This document shows, in pieces, positions 50,073 through 63,428 of a DNA stretch of 64,000 bases (positions are counted from its first letter, which is position 1; each line of letters starts with the position of its first letter). Position numbers and translations under genes: made by a program. Location: NCBI RefSeq assembly GCF_002443255.2, contig NW_019211459.1:22186020-22250019 (forward strand). The letters run 5' to 3'. A model generated the notes under the pieces. The model had not been told where the DNA came from. It saw nothing but the letters and a program-made list of their open reading frames with translations, and did not search any database. This DNA comes from Varroa destructor (Eukaryota > Arthropoda > Arachnida > Mesostigmata > Varroidae).

Positions 50073-53000
50073 CTAGAAGAAAAATTTACTGCAATATCGG
50101 CGGACAAGTCCGTAGTACATAGGTTCCTATATCAAGAATAATCTGCAGCCACATATAACGAGAAGGGAATAACACGTGAGTTGGATAATAATCACCAGGG
50201 GCAATAAATATATAACAAATACGTTTAACTACTATTTGCGGACAGCAGTTGAGCAAGCACCGTTGGAGCTTTGATACTAAACGGATAGAACGTTTGTGCT
50301 TTGAACGCACTACATCGGTTTCAACGAAAGCTTCTTTTCTTTGACCCTCGCGATTGCTTCTCATCAACTTCAACTGCGCAGTACCGTTGTAACTAAAGTA
50401 CCGAAAAGAAGATACGTGTACTTACCGTGTCTCGTTTGCGTCTGACGCTGTGTATCGTGTGCGCGCTTCTCTCCTCTTAGACTGTCCCTATCCCTCCAGA
50501 CTTCGATCTCGAGCTCAATTGTTCGCCTTTCCGCATTTACATTACCCTAGTTCTCGAAGGCGACCTAGTTTGGTTGGATTGTAAAAGTGCCATCGCACCA
50601 ACGGTAATCGCTGTTTGTAATACTGCTGCCACTATCCAGACGACGACTTGGTCGCGTTGTTCGTGATCATCGTTTCTTGACAATTTGCCTTTGGAGAAAA
50701 CCGATCGACAGATATGTGTGATGCTGATAATTCTACGCAGTCAGCTCCAGCAAAACTCCTGAGAGAAGGCTCTCTACAAAATGCTAACCGATTGCGTCTG
50801 CTATGGACGTATATACTCGAATCGTTCCATTCCTAGGGGTCATGTACCTTTCAATACTGTGCGCCAGATTTTGAATCTGTGTGACCGCACATTTACAGCA
50901 CTTTCAGTCAAGCCTGCATAACAATGGCATTTGTGCGGTGCGGACCGGGCATGGACGACGGAAGGTCCGAGGCGTGCCGACGAAGTTGGTTGTAAAGTGT
51001 GAAGCTTTGCGACTCTTTGTTTTGCGATGGTCAGGCAGCCCACGGCAAGGCCATCGTTCTCTCTCGAGAAAACGGGGCAGCTCAAGAAGAAAGCATGGGA
51101 AAGTAGTACGAGAGAAGTGTTAAGAACTATGAGGGTGCTTTGATGCGCCGGCTGCGTACTGTCGAAACTACTGCCGAGAAGACCTCGTCGTGGCACGAAC
51201 GAGTGCCACAGGCCGTGCAGAAGGCTATGGAAGCTCGCATCGATGAGCGCAATGTAGAATGAACTACGACAGGGTCGGTAACGGAGGATAGTTGAGAACT
51301 ACATGAGCGTTGGATCTGGTGGAATAGATGGAAACCTTGAACCAGGGGTAACGGAACATCGGAAGCCGGATTCATAGTCGATTTTCCTCCGATGATCCGT
51401 TTCTTCCTTGCCTCGCGATAACAAAAAGCGTTCATCAGGAGATATCACAACTATACCGTCGCATCGCTGTGCGGTGCTGCTGACACATATGTCCCCCATT
51501 TTGCTGAGTACCTCCTCGCTACTGGAACGCACTGACAGACGAAGCGACGAAAGGACAAAAAAACGAAAAAAAATGCTGTTGTAATCGTCGGCAGAGTTCC
51601 CAAGGGATATGACGTGGAGGGAGAGGGGTATAAAAGAACTTCGTCCTTTGACCGCCTTGCGGGACCCTAGACTGTCCGTCCCTGAAGTGGCAACGAAACT
51701 ACGGTTATCCTCGTCCAGGCCTTAAGCATATCGTCATGACTTTAACTCGACAAGACGACTCCCCCGGGACTGTAGCCTCGCCGAATTCAATCTGCTCCCC
51801 TTCTGTGCGGTGTCTTTCTAGACCAGTCAGCCAAGCCCCCAGCGCTGATGCTTAGTTCTATAAAGTAACCCCGGAATCATCAGGATCCCGAAGTGGCATC
51901 TCTGTCTGTCCCATTTAACTCCCCCCTCCACAGCCACCATTGTCGACCCCATTGCAAGCGCGTATGTACGAGTGAGATAACCTAAGACGACCACAATCTT
52001 TCCACGCCTTTATTCTTCTCAGAAGAAATTCTTTTAAGGTCCCAGAACAATACATTTACCCAAAGAGGTCCGCTGCTACATCTACTCTAACATAAATGAC
52101 CCAGCACTTAGGAAGGCCTTAAAAGTGTGTAGTCATAACACTGTACTTGTAATGAATGTAAGACATGTTTAAATAAAAGGCAAATACAAATTGCTATGTA
52201 TTTTTCTTTGGATTAAATATCTGCGTCTGTACGTGTCAATATCGCTTCATTCACAGATACCGTTCGGCTGTAGCGAGTTCAGTAAAAGAGTTTTTAAAAA
52301 AACATTGTGAGCCATTTAAACCCTAAATTTGAGTCAAGGTTGAAGAGACTAGCAGTTTCCCTGAGAAAACATCGACTGTTCAGCATAGTGAGGACCGACA
52401 TTTTTCTAAACCTGAAAACGAAGCAAAAAATATAGGGTTTTAAGACAAGACAGATTTCAACGTTTTTAGAATAATTAGTTAATTCTGGAGTTTTGGAATA
52501 ATATCCGTGCGCCAAAAAAAGTTAGAAGACCTGAGTGTAATGCAATAGGTGATAAAATGTCTTATGCGTATTTTAAAAAGAAATTAGCCGGACGAGTTAG
52601 GACCAACTCTAAGTTGACATACGGAAGTTGACCTATTATAATTGATAGGCCACCCATTATAAACTCTGTCGTCTGTTTTTAAAATTCGCTATATTCTATT
52701 TTCGTTACGACTTGACCTTTAATTGTATGATTCCACAAACTTTTCGTATGAATACGGGTATAGTCCAAATTAAATTTTACATGAAACATTGTATACCGAG
52801 TGTTGAACCCATAAAATGAATATCTGAGCATTTAATCAAGCAATGTATATCTGCATCAAGGCTCGTCTAAAGTTATGTAATACGGTGTTGCAACGAGTGT
52901 TCTTAAACCTAGAACTGGATAATCTTTGTACAGACACAGATTCTCAAACAGACTATCTTGCTTTCAATGAGCGTATGTACATTTAAGATGGTGGTTTGCT

Positions 53001-53835
53001 CAGCTATCTAGATATGAACCATACAATGCATAATACGTTCTTAATGCTATTTGAATAGCTAGCTGTTCATAATGAAATATTAATCAAAATGCATAGAAAC
53101 CAACGGATCATTCAAGCCGACCTGAGCCTAGTCATCTTACCCCCTTCAAAGGCAAACCTCGTTTAGGCTCTGTGAGCCGCTAAAGAAGAAACGGCCTGCG
53201 AAGTCAACCTGGAGCAGAACTATTTTCAATTATGCCTTCTTAATTACTGATCTCCTATCGTTACGTATTACTAGTTGATTATTGAAGTTCTACTGTTTAT
53301 ATCTATATTAAGCTAGCTTGGAAATTATAAGGCGAAATAAAACCTTTGAGCCTATTAGTAGTACCCCTTACCTCCCCCCGCCCCCATAAGAAGCCTTGTC
53401 AAAATGCGTCGTCAGACACAAAGTAATGAGTGCATATTAAAGTGTACCTTTGAGAGATATAAAAGATATCAGAGGAATACGTCTCGGTTGGGTTTTATTT
53501 ATGTGGCTTGCATGCTTGTTAGCCTTTTTGCGATCAATCATTGAGATGCCCGCTCACTTTAGCGCCCGGCACGGATAACTGTAGGCAGGTGCATGAGACA
53601 GAAATCTTCCTAGAAAGAGCATAAAGTAATGCAACAGGTGGCACAGAAAAAGATAAAAATATGCTAAGTATAGCAGAAAACCGACTTAATACGCCGGCAG
53701 ATATATAAAGGTCCAGTATCACATGGAAAAGAAATGCTTGTAGAATGCGAGAGAAAAAGAAGGCGGATGCATGTTTTTTGTCTCTGAGATGATAACGGAC
53801 ACTAAATAGGGAAGGGGCACGTGAGTGTTTTGCAG
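50073..53835. other. Non-coding stretch
   Basis: No gene recognised. Between about 50840 and 51535 open frames overlap on both strands, which reflects local GC-richness rather than a supported gene. From 52100 to 53400 the sequence is AT-rich. Confidence 0.45.
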
Positions 53836-54006
53836 GAAAAGGACTGTAGTGTGGGCGCCATGCGGTATAAGGTTGGAGAGAATATAATGAAGCACTGGTG
53901 TGACTGTGAGTGGAAGAAAAACGTGTCGTATTTGAAAGAGCTCTGTGGTCTGTTTAAGGAACTGCAAATAAAAAGAGCGAATAACTCACTGAGGAACTGC
54001 GTCTGA
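53836..54006 (+). other. Candidate terminal exon or decayed element ORF, plus strand
   Basis: After GTTTTGCAG the frame reads 56 codons to TGA at 54004-54006. It includes a Cys/Trp cluster HWCDCEWKK and a Leu/Lys-rich end (SYLKELCGLFKELQIKR). The plus strand is strongly purine-rich, and a second open frame (starting at ATG 54007, Lys/Glu-rich, about 22 codons) follows in another phase, as if frameshifted. The pyrimidine tract before the AG is weak. No family is recognised. It could be a remnant of a mobile-element protein or a composition artefact. Confidence 0.2.
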
Positions 54007-57000
54007 ATGTTAGAGTCAAAGGAAAAACAGGAGGATAATCCCAAAGGGAAGAGGTTCAAATACGGAATTCAAGGATAAAAAAAAGTACCTAAAAGGACAT
54101 CAACTCCGTTAAGCATTGTCACCTTCCGGAGATACGTAGGTGATTGCGTTTACTCCATGGAAAAGTCGAGATCTCCTTGGAGCTCCGCTAATACCTCACT
54201 CTTGTTCTGTGTGTCGTGCTCCCTGTTTCTATTCTACAGGACGAGACTTTCCGGTACTGCCAAGTCCTAAAATGGACAGCAAGCAATGGCCCCTGCACCA
54301 CCGCTGTAGCACTTGCGTTGATTACTTATAGCCCCTTTTCCGTCTTTCCGTCTTTCTGTTAACCGATATTGGGCACTGCTTGGCACTCCTGAACGACTGC
54401 TTCTGCTACTTAGTTTTGTCCATAGCGACTCTTCCTGTCGGCACTGATATACAAATACACGCTACCATAAACAAGGCATTGCACAAGGTGTCCACCGTGA
54501 TCAGCAGCCGATTGGCCGGCTGGCCATCTATCTGGCAGGAGAATACTGTTGGCTGGTGTCTCGCCATAGCACTGTGCCTACGAGCAGCACCCAGGCGAAA
54601 CGCGAAGGTGAAGACTTTCGTTCGGTCCGTTGAGGCATTACTCTTGCCGGAAATGGCCCCGAATGAGTTGGAAATTCAATCATTCGTCGATCTTATCGCT
54701 CTTTCTAGCCAACAGGTTCCTCATGCACGGCTTGCTGCTTTCTGCCATTGCTCGTACGGTCAGCGCCGCTCCCGGCAATCCTTACCGCTGCGCCGAATGG
54801 CTTCTTTAGCACAGTTGCACGCCAGCCAGTGAGCATGCGGTACGAGTGTTATTCCTTTTGACCCTTCCTGCTATTTCGAAAATCCCTGTATAAGTTGCTG
54901 CCCGTACCCTTTCCGAACCTCCAAGTTGATCCCACGGCTCATTAGACAAAACTGAATGTGAATGAATCGAGACTTGCGATCCACCGGCGAGCTCAAACTG
55001 GGCACAGTTGTGAGTACGGATGAGGAGGCCAATGGCCCGTTAGCTGTTGTCGAACCGAAAATATTACCGAGCACTCCCTATTGAAGCGGAAAATTGAATA
55101 CGGTGAACTGTCGCATGATAAAATCTCCTGTTGATCGGGAAGTGGCATATGTACCAGTAAAACGGAAAGCACTACAGAGACGACAAATACATTTGATTAA
55201 AAAGAGCGGCTATTATGGGATGAATGTCAAATGATCAATGATTTGATACTTAGGGACCGCTAAACTAATCAACCTGTGTTAGTCAGATGTTAACTTTATA
55301 GGACCACTTGTCTAATATTAGAGCAATGATAAGGTTAGATTCTTCTACTAGAGGCATCAATTCTCCGTTAAATAGCTGACGAACAGCGCAAGCCTCTTTT
55401 GCTCACACTGTATAGTAGAAAATCGAAGATGGTATATTTTGTCATCATTACAAGAAGGTTTTATCTACAAGTAGGTATGCGTAAAATAAAGGAAGCTTGA
55501 CCCGAACAAAACACCGAAGATACATATAGATATTAGACACTAGATCATACTTACATTATACCGTGCTCTAATGATACGTTCCGTTTGTCTGCTGTTTGTT
55601 TGTTTACAGGTACGCTTTGAGCTGTTAAATAACGCACAGGGATTTATCTTCTGAATAACAAATCACTTAGTCATTTCTATGCTTCATTAGAGAAGCCTAA
55701 CTGATGACGCATTCGTGGATGGTTAAGACAGAAGTCCTATGGAAAGCTCTGCAATCAGATTACCAGGCTGTTGTCAACCGTTGTTACTGCTCAGGTAGCC
55801 TATTCGGGTCTTTTTCATAAACATCTGTGGGCCAAATCGAATTTGAGTTGCGTAGAGCTTTTCGTAAAACGCTATGTACATCATAAAAATGGTTTCCGTC
55901 GTTCCTGAGCTCGTGCTCGATAACTTCATTCTTGGTCATCACCAACTTACCGCAGTAACCCTACAAACTGTGTGACCTCAGGCAGTCCCCAAGCTATGCG
56001 TATCCCCTTTAGATAAATTTACCTTAAATCAGGGTTCGGAACGCACATAAAACTCGGGTATTCCTTTCACAAAATCAGTCGAGCTTTGCTGTGTCAAGTC
56101 TTCTTCTCCCACCACCGTCGTATCGATGAACATTCGTCGCCGGCGCCGTTTCATTCGCATATCACTGTGTGAGGCAGCTCGCAACTCTTTTTCATTTTTA
56201 AAGTTAGATACTATTCTATTGGGAAGTTCTGACCACACGAAACTCATGACGCGACGCGTATCAGAACACGACAGCAAGCGCCTTCATTATCAGAGCAGGA
56301 ATCGCTACCCAGTGTGCGACGCATCGGAGCGATGGGCTTGGCTTCGGCCCGCAGTTCGACCAGTTTTTTTACCTCTCGGAGGTGTAGTAGTAGCAATGAA
56401 TGCCCCGTCAAGTGACTGCCTTTACTAAGTTGCGTTTCGATAAGTGCAAAGTCTAATATTTAGAACAATTTCTTCTGCGCCAGGTGGGTCATGCTGGCAA
56501 GCAGGGCTCGGCGAGACTCCGCAGTGTAAGAACACTAGAGGCCAACCAGCGACAGTGCGATTGGTCATCCACTCGCGCTGCCTAAAAGGGGCTCAGAATA
56601 GCTACTAGCAGTAAGTAATAGGCTTTTTGAAGTCTGCAGATCCAAAAAGACCTAGCGACCTCCTTTATCGATAATGATAATGCCGACATTTGGCGAACCC
56701 AAGCGCAAACCACCTCATTGCGGTTTTGCAAAAAAGCATGTTTTCTGAAGCTAATGAACTCGAAATATTGGAAAACCTCGTTCGTTATTTACTGTTTTGC
56801 AATGTGGGCTGGTTCGCAATTAGAAGTAAATATGGAACGGTACAAAAACAAAAAGTGTAATTTTCATAAGGTTTATTTTAGCTTATAATCTGCGTCCAAC
56901 AACCAAATATCAAGCAGTACGATCATTCCAACATAAGATCGGGTAGAGTCCGTAACAAATGCTCAGTTCTAGCCGTTGATAAGATAAGAGAGAAATTACG

Positions 57001-60000
57001 GTAAGTAATGAAGTCTGAGTTAGCATATGGTGTCGTGAATGAGACATGCTTTCCTCAATACAAATGTCTAACACGAAAGTCCAGCCCTCTTCTACTCGGC
57101 GACGCAGTCTTTTACGGATCGCCAACACTTCAGTGAAGAAAGCCAGGAAGCTCGCTTTATTAATGTTACATTTATGTAAATTTTTTAATGTAGTGTTAGT
57201 TAAGAAGATTTCCGTAACGACATTTCGTTCTTTTTGGTTGGCGTAAGTTTAAAGTTGTTCTCGAACAAATCGCTATCCTTGTCTTCGTTATCCATGCACG
57301 TATATTCTTTTGCTCACTTCAAACTATGTGATTTTATCCAGCTCTAACAGTTAACGTTTTAGTTTGTTCGTGCCATTGGCGGTGCACTCCAAGTGGACAA
57401 CTCTTAACTGAACATAAAAACATTGTGCTTCTTGACCTCCCTATTTCGTTACGATACCATTCTTTCTGGCTAGACCTGAGCTACCCCTAGACCTTTGCCC
57501 TATGCTCCTTATCTGATAACATTAGCACACCTAGCTCGACTATGCTTGTCGTGGTCAGGACGGCTTGGTTCCCATTGATACCAAGGAAAAAACCTATACG
57601 AATGACAGAAACCGGCCAACTCGTCGCGATACGCAAGCAAATAACAATCCAAAAGACACGGCTAGGTAACCGCGATTCAAATATTCGAACTCCATTAACG
57701 AACAACAATATCATGACGGTGTAAACAGTTTGCACATAGCGAAAGGGAACAGGTTATGGGAAATTCGACGAGAGGGGAGGCCAGCTTGACCTTATGAGTC
57801 AATAAAGTAGCAAATCGCCTTTACTGGGGCGGTCGCGTCGTAGAGGAACAACTTCGTGGGCAGGAATAACGGGCCCGATGGCTGATCGGCTTGGTAGAGA
57901 CGGCTGTTTAATCCTAGCAGAAGGTAAGTGTAAGGAGCGAAGGCGTATTAGTAGAAACTTGTCTACCAAGTACACCGGTCTGAACAAGAGGAAACTGCCG
58001 CAGCTGTTGTTGACTACCATATTATTCCCGTTATTGTAGATGGCACCGGAGTTGTATTGTTTCAGCTTGAGCTCTCCTGCTGAGTTGAGGCTGCCCATAC
58101 CCGAAAGTGGGACGCATCGATGCAAAGCAAGAGGCATCTGAGCGACGGAGGCTAGAAGAGGCGAAATCATCCGAGTAGGATGGAAGGTCATTTGGTTCAA
58201 TGAGCAGGCGCAAGAAAATGCAATATTTAGGCTCTATCTAGTCCACGCCGTAGGCATGGTTCTTTTTCACGTCGTTTACGCAAGGAAATGTTGCAACGGT
58301 AGTCTATTATGGCAAATAAATAGGCACTCATTATATAAATTCAAGGCCTTTGACACGAGATGAAGCCCAGACCCTAAGCGATCCGAACATAAATTCGATA
58401 CGAAAGAGCGTTAAATAAAAGTAGCTCTCAGGCTATGAATCTAACAGCACCTTATACCCTCCGCTTGCGTCGGTATTGTCTGTCTTGCGTGTTCAGATTG
58501 TTAGCTTGAACATGATTGTATAACAGAATACAGATCTTCTCGCAAATGTAATATACGCACATTACTAATATTTTAAAACACAAAACACACTATAAGACGC
58601 TCGTATAAATACCAAAAACGCTCCCTTTCAGAATTTCGCTTTTAGCTTCCCTTTAATATTCATCCGTTTGCATGTCAGTAAGGCGTGTCACGCGCACAAA
58701 TGGCTTGTAATTTGTCCGTAAGCAGAGTGAGCCCCCCAATTCTCCTCTTGTGCGTAATCCTGCTCCAAAACACCCAATCCTAGGCGACCCCTTTTATCTT
58801 GTCCCTAACGGCCCTTTATCCTAGTCCTTTCCTTTTATTCTGCCTCCATCCCTCTTTTTTGTTGGACTTTATACTTCGCTTTGTGACCCGGGCGAGCGCC
58901 GCATGCCTGTGACGGGTCCTGCAATCTGACCAACTGGGTTAGCTTGATTGCAGGAAGAGATATGTATTACTCGGTTAGCACGCCTTACCCCCTCTGACTA
59001 TGACGCGTGGGACCAACGAACGTACGCCTTTAGTGGAAAAAGCACGAATGAGGGATCGAGCAGGAACGTCCAAGACGCGCTAAAGAAATAGACTAAAGGC
59101 AAGAATAAGTCAGCGGCGCGGCGAGGGCAAGCGCGGCACTAAAGGAATGACCTCCAATATGGTTGGATTCGGCCAAGTTGAATTGGAAACCTAGCGGTAT
59201 TGAGAGGAACTGAGGGCGAGTGAGAAATAGAACGAAGCGGAAAACAGTGCGCTGCTTTGTTGGACAGAGAGACTTATACAGAAGGAAAATCTAGCAGGAA
59301 CTGTCGGAGCGCATGTGAAAGACCCTTTTCCTACACTTGGCCATATCCTAGACTCGCTATCAACTGCAAGGGCAAAGCCAGACATGGTCCTGCCTTTTTT
59401 TCTCTACCTCACTTCTGCTTTAGCTGTCCTTTCCTCTGGCAGGGCCTCGGGAGCTCGGCCAAGCAACCTTTTGTTTAGCGAAAAGGAGCTACTGTCGACG
59501 ATGCTAGTGGTCGTGCCACTGCGGTTGAGCTAAAAAAACCGAGAAAAGAAAGCCTCTGGTAGGGGCAGTCGCCATCAACGGGACAGTCCTTTTGGTCCGC
59601 TGGAAAGGATGCTGGGAGGTATCCCGGTGGTGAACTAAACAAAGTCGGCCTCTGTTGTTCCGAGTCCTGTATTCTACGGCATTTCTTTGGGACCCCTACA
59701 AGGCTTTCGCAAGGGCTGGTAAATTCGTTTTAAATGGGGGGAACCGCTATTCGGAAAAACGTTCATTGGACTCTTTCGTAGTCTGTCTTAATGTTAAGTC
59801 TAGCAATACGGCAAGCCATAAATAAATCAGGTTCAAAAACATCAAAGGCGCATAAACAAGTACATAGTATATTCTCATGGATGAGCTTGAATTAAGCAAA
59901 ATGCATTAAGCACAATGAGTGACGCTTGAAATACGGATAGAACTCATTGCTTTAATCTAACACTCTTAAAGGGATATAGAAAACGGCTCTATTACTGGTT

Positions 60001-61317
60001 ACATTGAATCATCGATATGCGATAGAGTCATATCTTTAAAACTGCCGTACCAAATGTAAACTGCAGTTTTCGACGTTCTTTTAACTTTTAATTTCGATAG
60101 TAGATGAATGCTGTTCCAGTAACGTATGTATCCCGTTTAGGTTACACTCTTTATAACGACTTTCAAGCTATCTTATATCACGTTATCATTACGATCGTAT
60201 GTTACCCGTATGGCCAGCCAATGTGAAGTCTACGCTGGGCCAGCGGATATTTAAGTTAAGCAATCATGACAATCGACGTATGATGAAGGCTCAGGCTTAG
60301 GCTACGGTTATTGTGTTTCAACGTACCCAAAACATACGTTCTGTTATTATTATTCTTCATTGCCGCTTTGGCACGACGATAACCGGCGTACCGCAGACAT
60401 TAAAGAACGCTCAAGAGCTGCGCTAAGGACTGATGTAATTTTGAATTTACACGGCTAAGTCTGGCAGTGATAATATCTCGGTCCGGTGTTAACGCAGCAG
60501 TAGCACCAACAGAAGACCATGCCAAGGTTTCTTTGTATTGACAAAGCCGTTCTTCTTACCACTTAGTTCAACGCGGAGAGCGACACACGCACAACAGCGA
60601 GTCACAGTCACTACGCTGAGACATTACGGTCGGCAGCCGCTATAGCAGAACGGCCACGATAACAATATATGCGCGGTGATCTGCCCCCTCCGTGCGCCTC
60701 GGGTCCCGCCGAAGTCCGAAGTCGGTCCTGTGCTTTTGGATTAGCACCATGCCCAAGTCCTCGCCCCCTGGACAGCAGACCACCGCTTAGCCTCTGCTTC
60801 TCCCTTTTTCCCCTGTCTGATTCAAACTTAATCGCCACATCTGCCACAATGGAGCCCACAACAGAAAGCGCTTCCGTTTTTGAATCTAGTGCTTCTCTCA
60901 GTTATGGTGGGTCTCCTGTGCGCTGGCTTGCGGCTCCCGGTTTACTCGGTGGAGGAGGGAACTTTCTCGTTCTAGTAACAAGCTAGCAGATGAAACCATT
61001 TTTCTTTTGCTAAACCGAGACCCAGCACATCTAGACACAGAGCAGACACGTTACTGACCGGTCAACGAGTTCGTTCCGACCGAAGATACGCCTCGCTAAC
61101 CGCTGCTGTTACTACAGAGGCTACGGCGTACAGGCAAGACGGTGTTAGCGCGGTACGAAGAAGTTCGTCGGCTTGCATTGGTGATTACATACATAAGCAA
61201 CCAGCATGCGAATGGCTGACGGGCTTGAGCATTCACGACGCTGGACAGCGCTGGCAGGCGAAATCGGATTGCTCTAAGTCAGGAGTTTATTTGAAAACTT
61301 AAGGCAAAGAACCTTTT
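54007..61317. other. Non-coding stretch
   Basis: No gene recognised. A very strong acceptor-like tract (CTGTTTCTATTCTACAG) ends at about 54240 and another (TGTTTGTTTGTTTACAG) at about 55610. The frames behind both close without consensus donors. The 150-codon plus-strand frame at about 54380-54832 starts with TTG, has no domain signature and is of chance length. At about 56029-56277 a minus-strand frame with a basic RRRRR stretch overlaps an equally long plus-strand frame, so neither is called. Confidence 0.45.
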
Positions 61318-61371
61318 AAATCTTTCATCGAATACTTGAGTCTTGAATCGCAGGTATTCGATGAAAGATTT
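61318..61371. ncRNA. Strong near-perfect hairpin, possible small-RNA precursor
   Basis: The 21-base arm at 61318-61338 begins AAATCTTTCATCGAATAC. It pairs with the arm at 61351-61371 in every position apart from one G-T wobble, over a 12-base loop. Pairing ends abruptly outside the arms. Arm length matches a microRNA/miRNA-star duplex, but known microRNA precursors usually have some mismatches and longer basal stems, and I do not recognise a family. Alternatives are a small inverted duplication or a transposon terminus remnant. Confidence 0.3.
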
Positions 61372-63143
61372 TGTTAAGCTAGTTGCGGTAGAACGCCATT
61401 AGTGATATTTTACGTGCATCAGGTTATGCTAAAGGACGGCGACGTGTTATACAATAGCTGTGTATATATTGCAAAAACACACAACACACAGATATTTATC
61501 TGAATTCGAAAACAGGCCCCCTGCCGTTCATATAACGATGCCTTGTATCGCCTTTTCTGTACTCCCCGACTAAGGAGGCTTTCCTTATCACTTCGTTAAC
61601 AAGGTCCTTTGACCGAGAACAACTGCTATCGTATAACGATTCTTCTTCTTCTTCTGTGCCTAGGTTACCGCGTTTACGCGACCTTTTTCCTGTACAATTT
61701 TTTCTACAATTCGAGAACCAGAAGTAATAATATGCTACCCCGTGAGAGACAAACGACTTCAAAGATGAGCACAATGTCATCAATAACGTGAGAGCCGCTG
61801 CCGTTTACCTTGCCGGACCGCTCCAGCTATTGGTAACCAACACCTCATTGCCGAAGCGTCGGAATGCCGGGGTGCCAGGCTTCCCATTAGAAATAGATCG
61901 CCCACGTTTGCATCCCCGATCCTGCAGTCTCTGTCAAGGATTTGGAACAGGCAAGTTTGTCCCTGTACGATATGGTGCTTCAAGCACTCCTGGAGGGAGC
62001 TCTCGGGTCCTAGTTCCAACGGCGGCTCAAGCGGTGGCCCGTCTCTGCGCATCACATTCAACTTAGACCCAAATCGACGACGGTAGAGTGGTAAAGTCCA
62101 TTATTACGTCTCATACAAACGATTTTCTTATGTGCAGAGGGCCGCTCTCTACCCGTCGTAGAACGTGTAGCTGACGCAGCCAGTGTGAGCGAAGGCAGCA
62201 GGAATTGCCTGCAAAGGCGGTAGGCCTCGCTGGGACGTGCAGGGAAGGATGGCGGCCTGCTTCGCAGTTGAAAAGAAGCGTACCTGGGTATGACCAGAAT
62301 TCGTAGCGTGCATTAGTAACAAGTAAACGAAAAGGGCACAAACCCATCTCAGGAAGACTCATGCTTTCCTGCAGCGTGTTGTGACTGTATGTTTTTAGTA
62401 TCATCACCCATCGAACTCTTATGCAAAGAACGTGTGGGCAGTAGAGGTATTGTGAGGCGTTATATTCGACCTGCAAATATACCTTCATATCGAAACGCTG
62501 TTGTAGCACGGCGCAAACGGATTTAGAAGAAAATGGTGTAGACAAGTTGGCCGATTAATTTAGGCTCTTATTATTACTATTAATGGAGAAAAATCTATGA
62601 ATAGGTGCTCGTGTATGGCGTCGGTAATGGCAAACGACAAAACGCAGATATATTTTCAAATCTGCTCAGTTTCCAAAAAATGTGCTGTTCTCTTATAGTA
62701 CTTCCTAGCGTCGTCAATTTAGAAACTTTATATGTAGTGCCATATAGACATATATATACATTAAATATGTAAAAGAAAATCAGATTGCTTCATGGCATTG
62801 TCAGAATGGATCCGCTTTATTTATTAAGTTTATGTAAACCGATGGTATTTCATTGTATGTTATTCTATTTTTCTTTATTTGCTGTTTGTCATTCCTAATT
62901 TGAAATAATTTCAATTTTATTGATATTCGCAGTCATCTTCGGACGGTCTTAGGATCGCTTATATAACACTCACGGTTTAAACCGGTTCTCAGATTTAGAC
63001 CCCCTCCAATGCATTTTACGTTAGGCAATCAACTAGGCTGCTATTTCAGTGACCTTCAAATAAAAAAACAGCAATCAAATGATTCAATGGCACATGTAGC
63101 GCTTTTTTCCTGTGAATATTGGCGATAGACCTCAAATATCAGA
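61372..63143. other. Non-coding stretch
   Basis: No gene recognised. It includes a short TTC trinucleotide run at 61640-61654. The 144-codon minus-strand frame at 62111-62545 is of chance length without recognised features. From about 62560 to 63140 the sequence is AT-rich. Confidence 0.45.
61640..61654 (+). repeat. TTC trinucleotide run
   Basis: Five TTC units. Confidence 0.8.
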
Positions 63144-63428
63144 TCATTCTTGCTTGGCTGAGCTACTTGTGCTTTTCTTTTGTGCCACTCCCTTATTTTT
63201 AATACAATATTGACGCTTATACCTATTTATGCGTTGATAGTTCGATGACTCATATAACCGTAGAAATCTGCTTACAGCGTTTTCTATTGTCTTGGCGTTT
63301 GACGTTGTTTGTTTCGTCTTTCCTATGCTGTCCGCCTGGTTTCCGCCATCGACATTGTTCTTGTCCACTTTCTCACAGGTTTTCGATTCTTCCTTCGTAC
63401 GAACGGCATGAACTTCCACATTTTCCAT
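63144..63428 (-). CDS. Possible small protein or exon, minus strand, unidentified
   Basis: An ATG with a favourable context (A at -3, G at +4) opens a 94-codon frame ending in TGA. The predicted product starts MENVEVHAVRTKEESKTCEK. It is hydrophilic and rich in Lys, Glu, Asn, Ser and Thr, and has a basic C-terminal part (NYQRINRYKRQYC, then KNKG and AQKK). No signal peptide or membrane segment is seen. The frame stays open 13 codons upstream of the ATG, to a TAG. Several AG dinucleotides lie there, one after a short T run, so it could be an exon rather than a complete gene. Its composition is the most protein-like of the small frames in the window, but no domain is recognised and overlapping plus-strand frames are also open. 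Treat it as a hypothesis. Confidence 0.25.
   Translation of the reverse strand: MENVEVHAVRTKEESKTCEKVDKNNVDGGNQADSIGKTKQTTSNAKTIENAVSRFLRLYESSNYQRINRYKRQYCIKNKGVAQKKSTSSSAKQE

Noticed and set aside
54241..54362. Exon after the strong acceptor TTCTATTCTACAG, reading DETFRYCQVLKW
   Set aside because: The frame is open to a stop at about 54362 without a donor or a recognisable product. A second frame is open there as well.
54380..54832. 150-codon plus-strand open frame
   Set aside because: It begins with TTG, not ATG, its composition is unremarkable, its length is within chance expectation and no family is recognised.
56029..56277. Minus-strand frame with an RRRRR stretch as a small gene
   Set aside because: An equally long plus-strand frame overlaps it, there is no homology, and the start and flanks are not distinctive.
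57799..58213. Minus-strand frames (133 and 60 codons) near a plus-strand AAG/GTAAGT
   Set aside because: Two minus-strand frames are open over the same bases, and neither matches a family nor has paired splice sites. The plus-strand donor lies behind in-frame stops.
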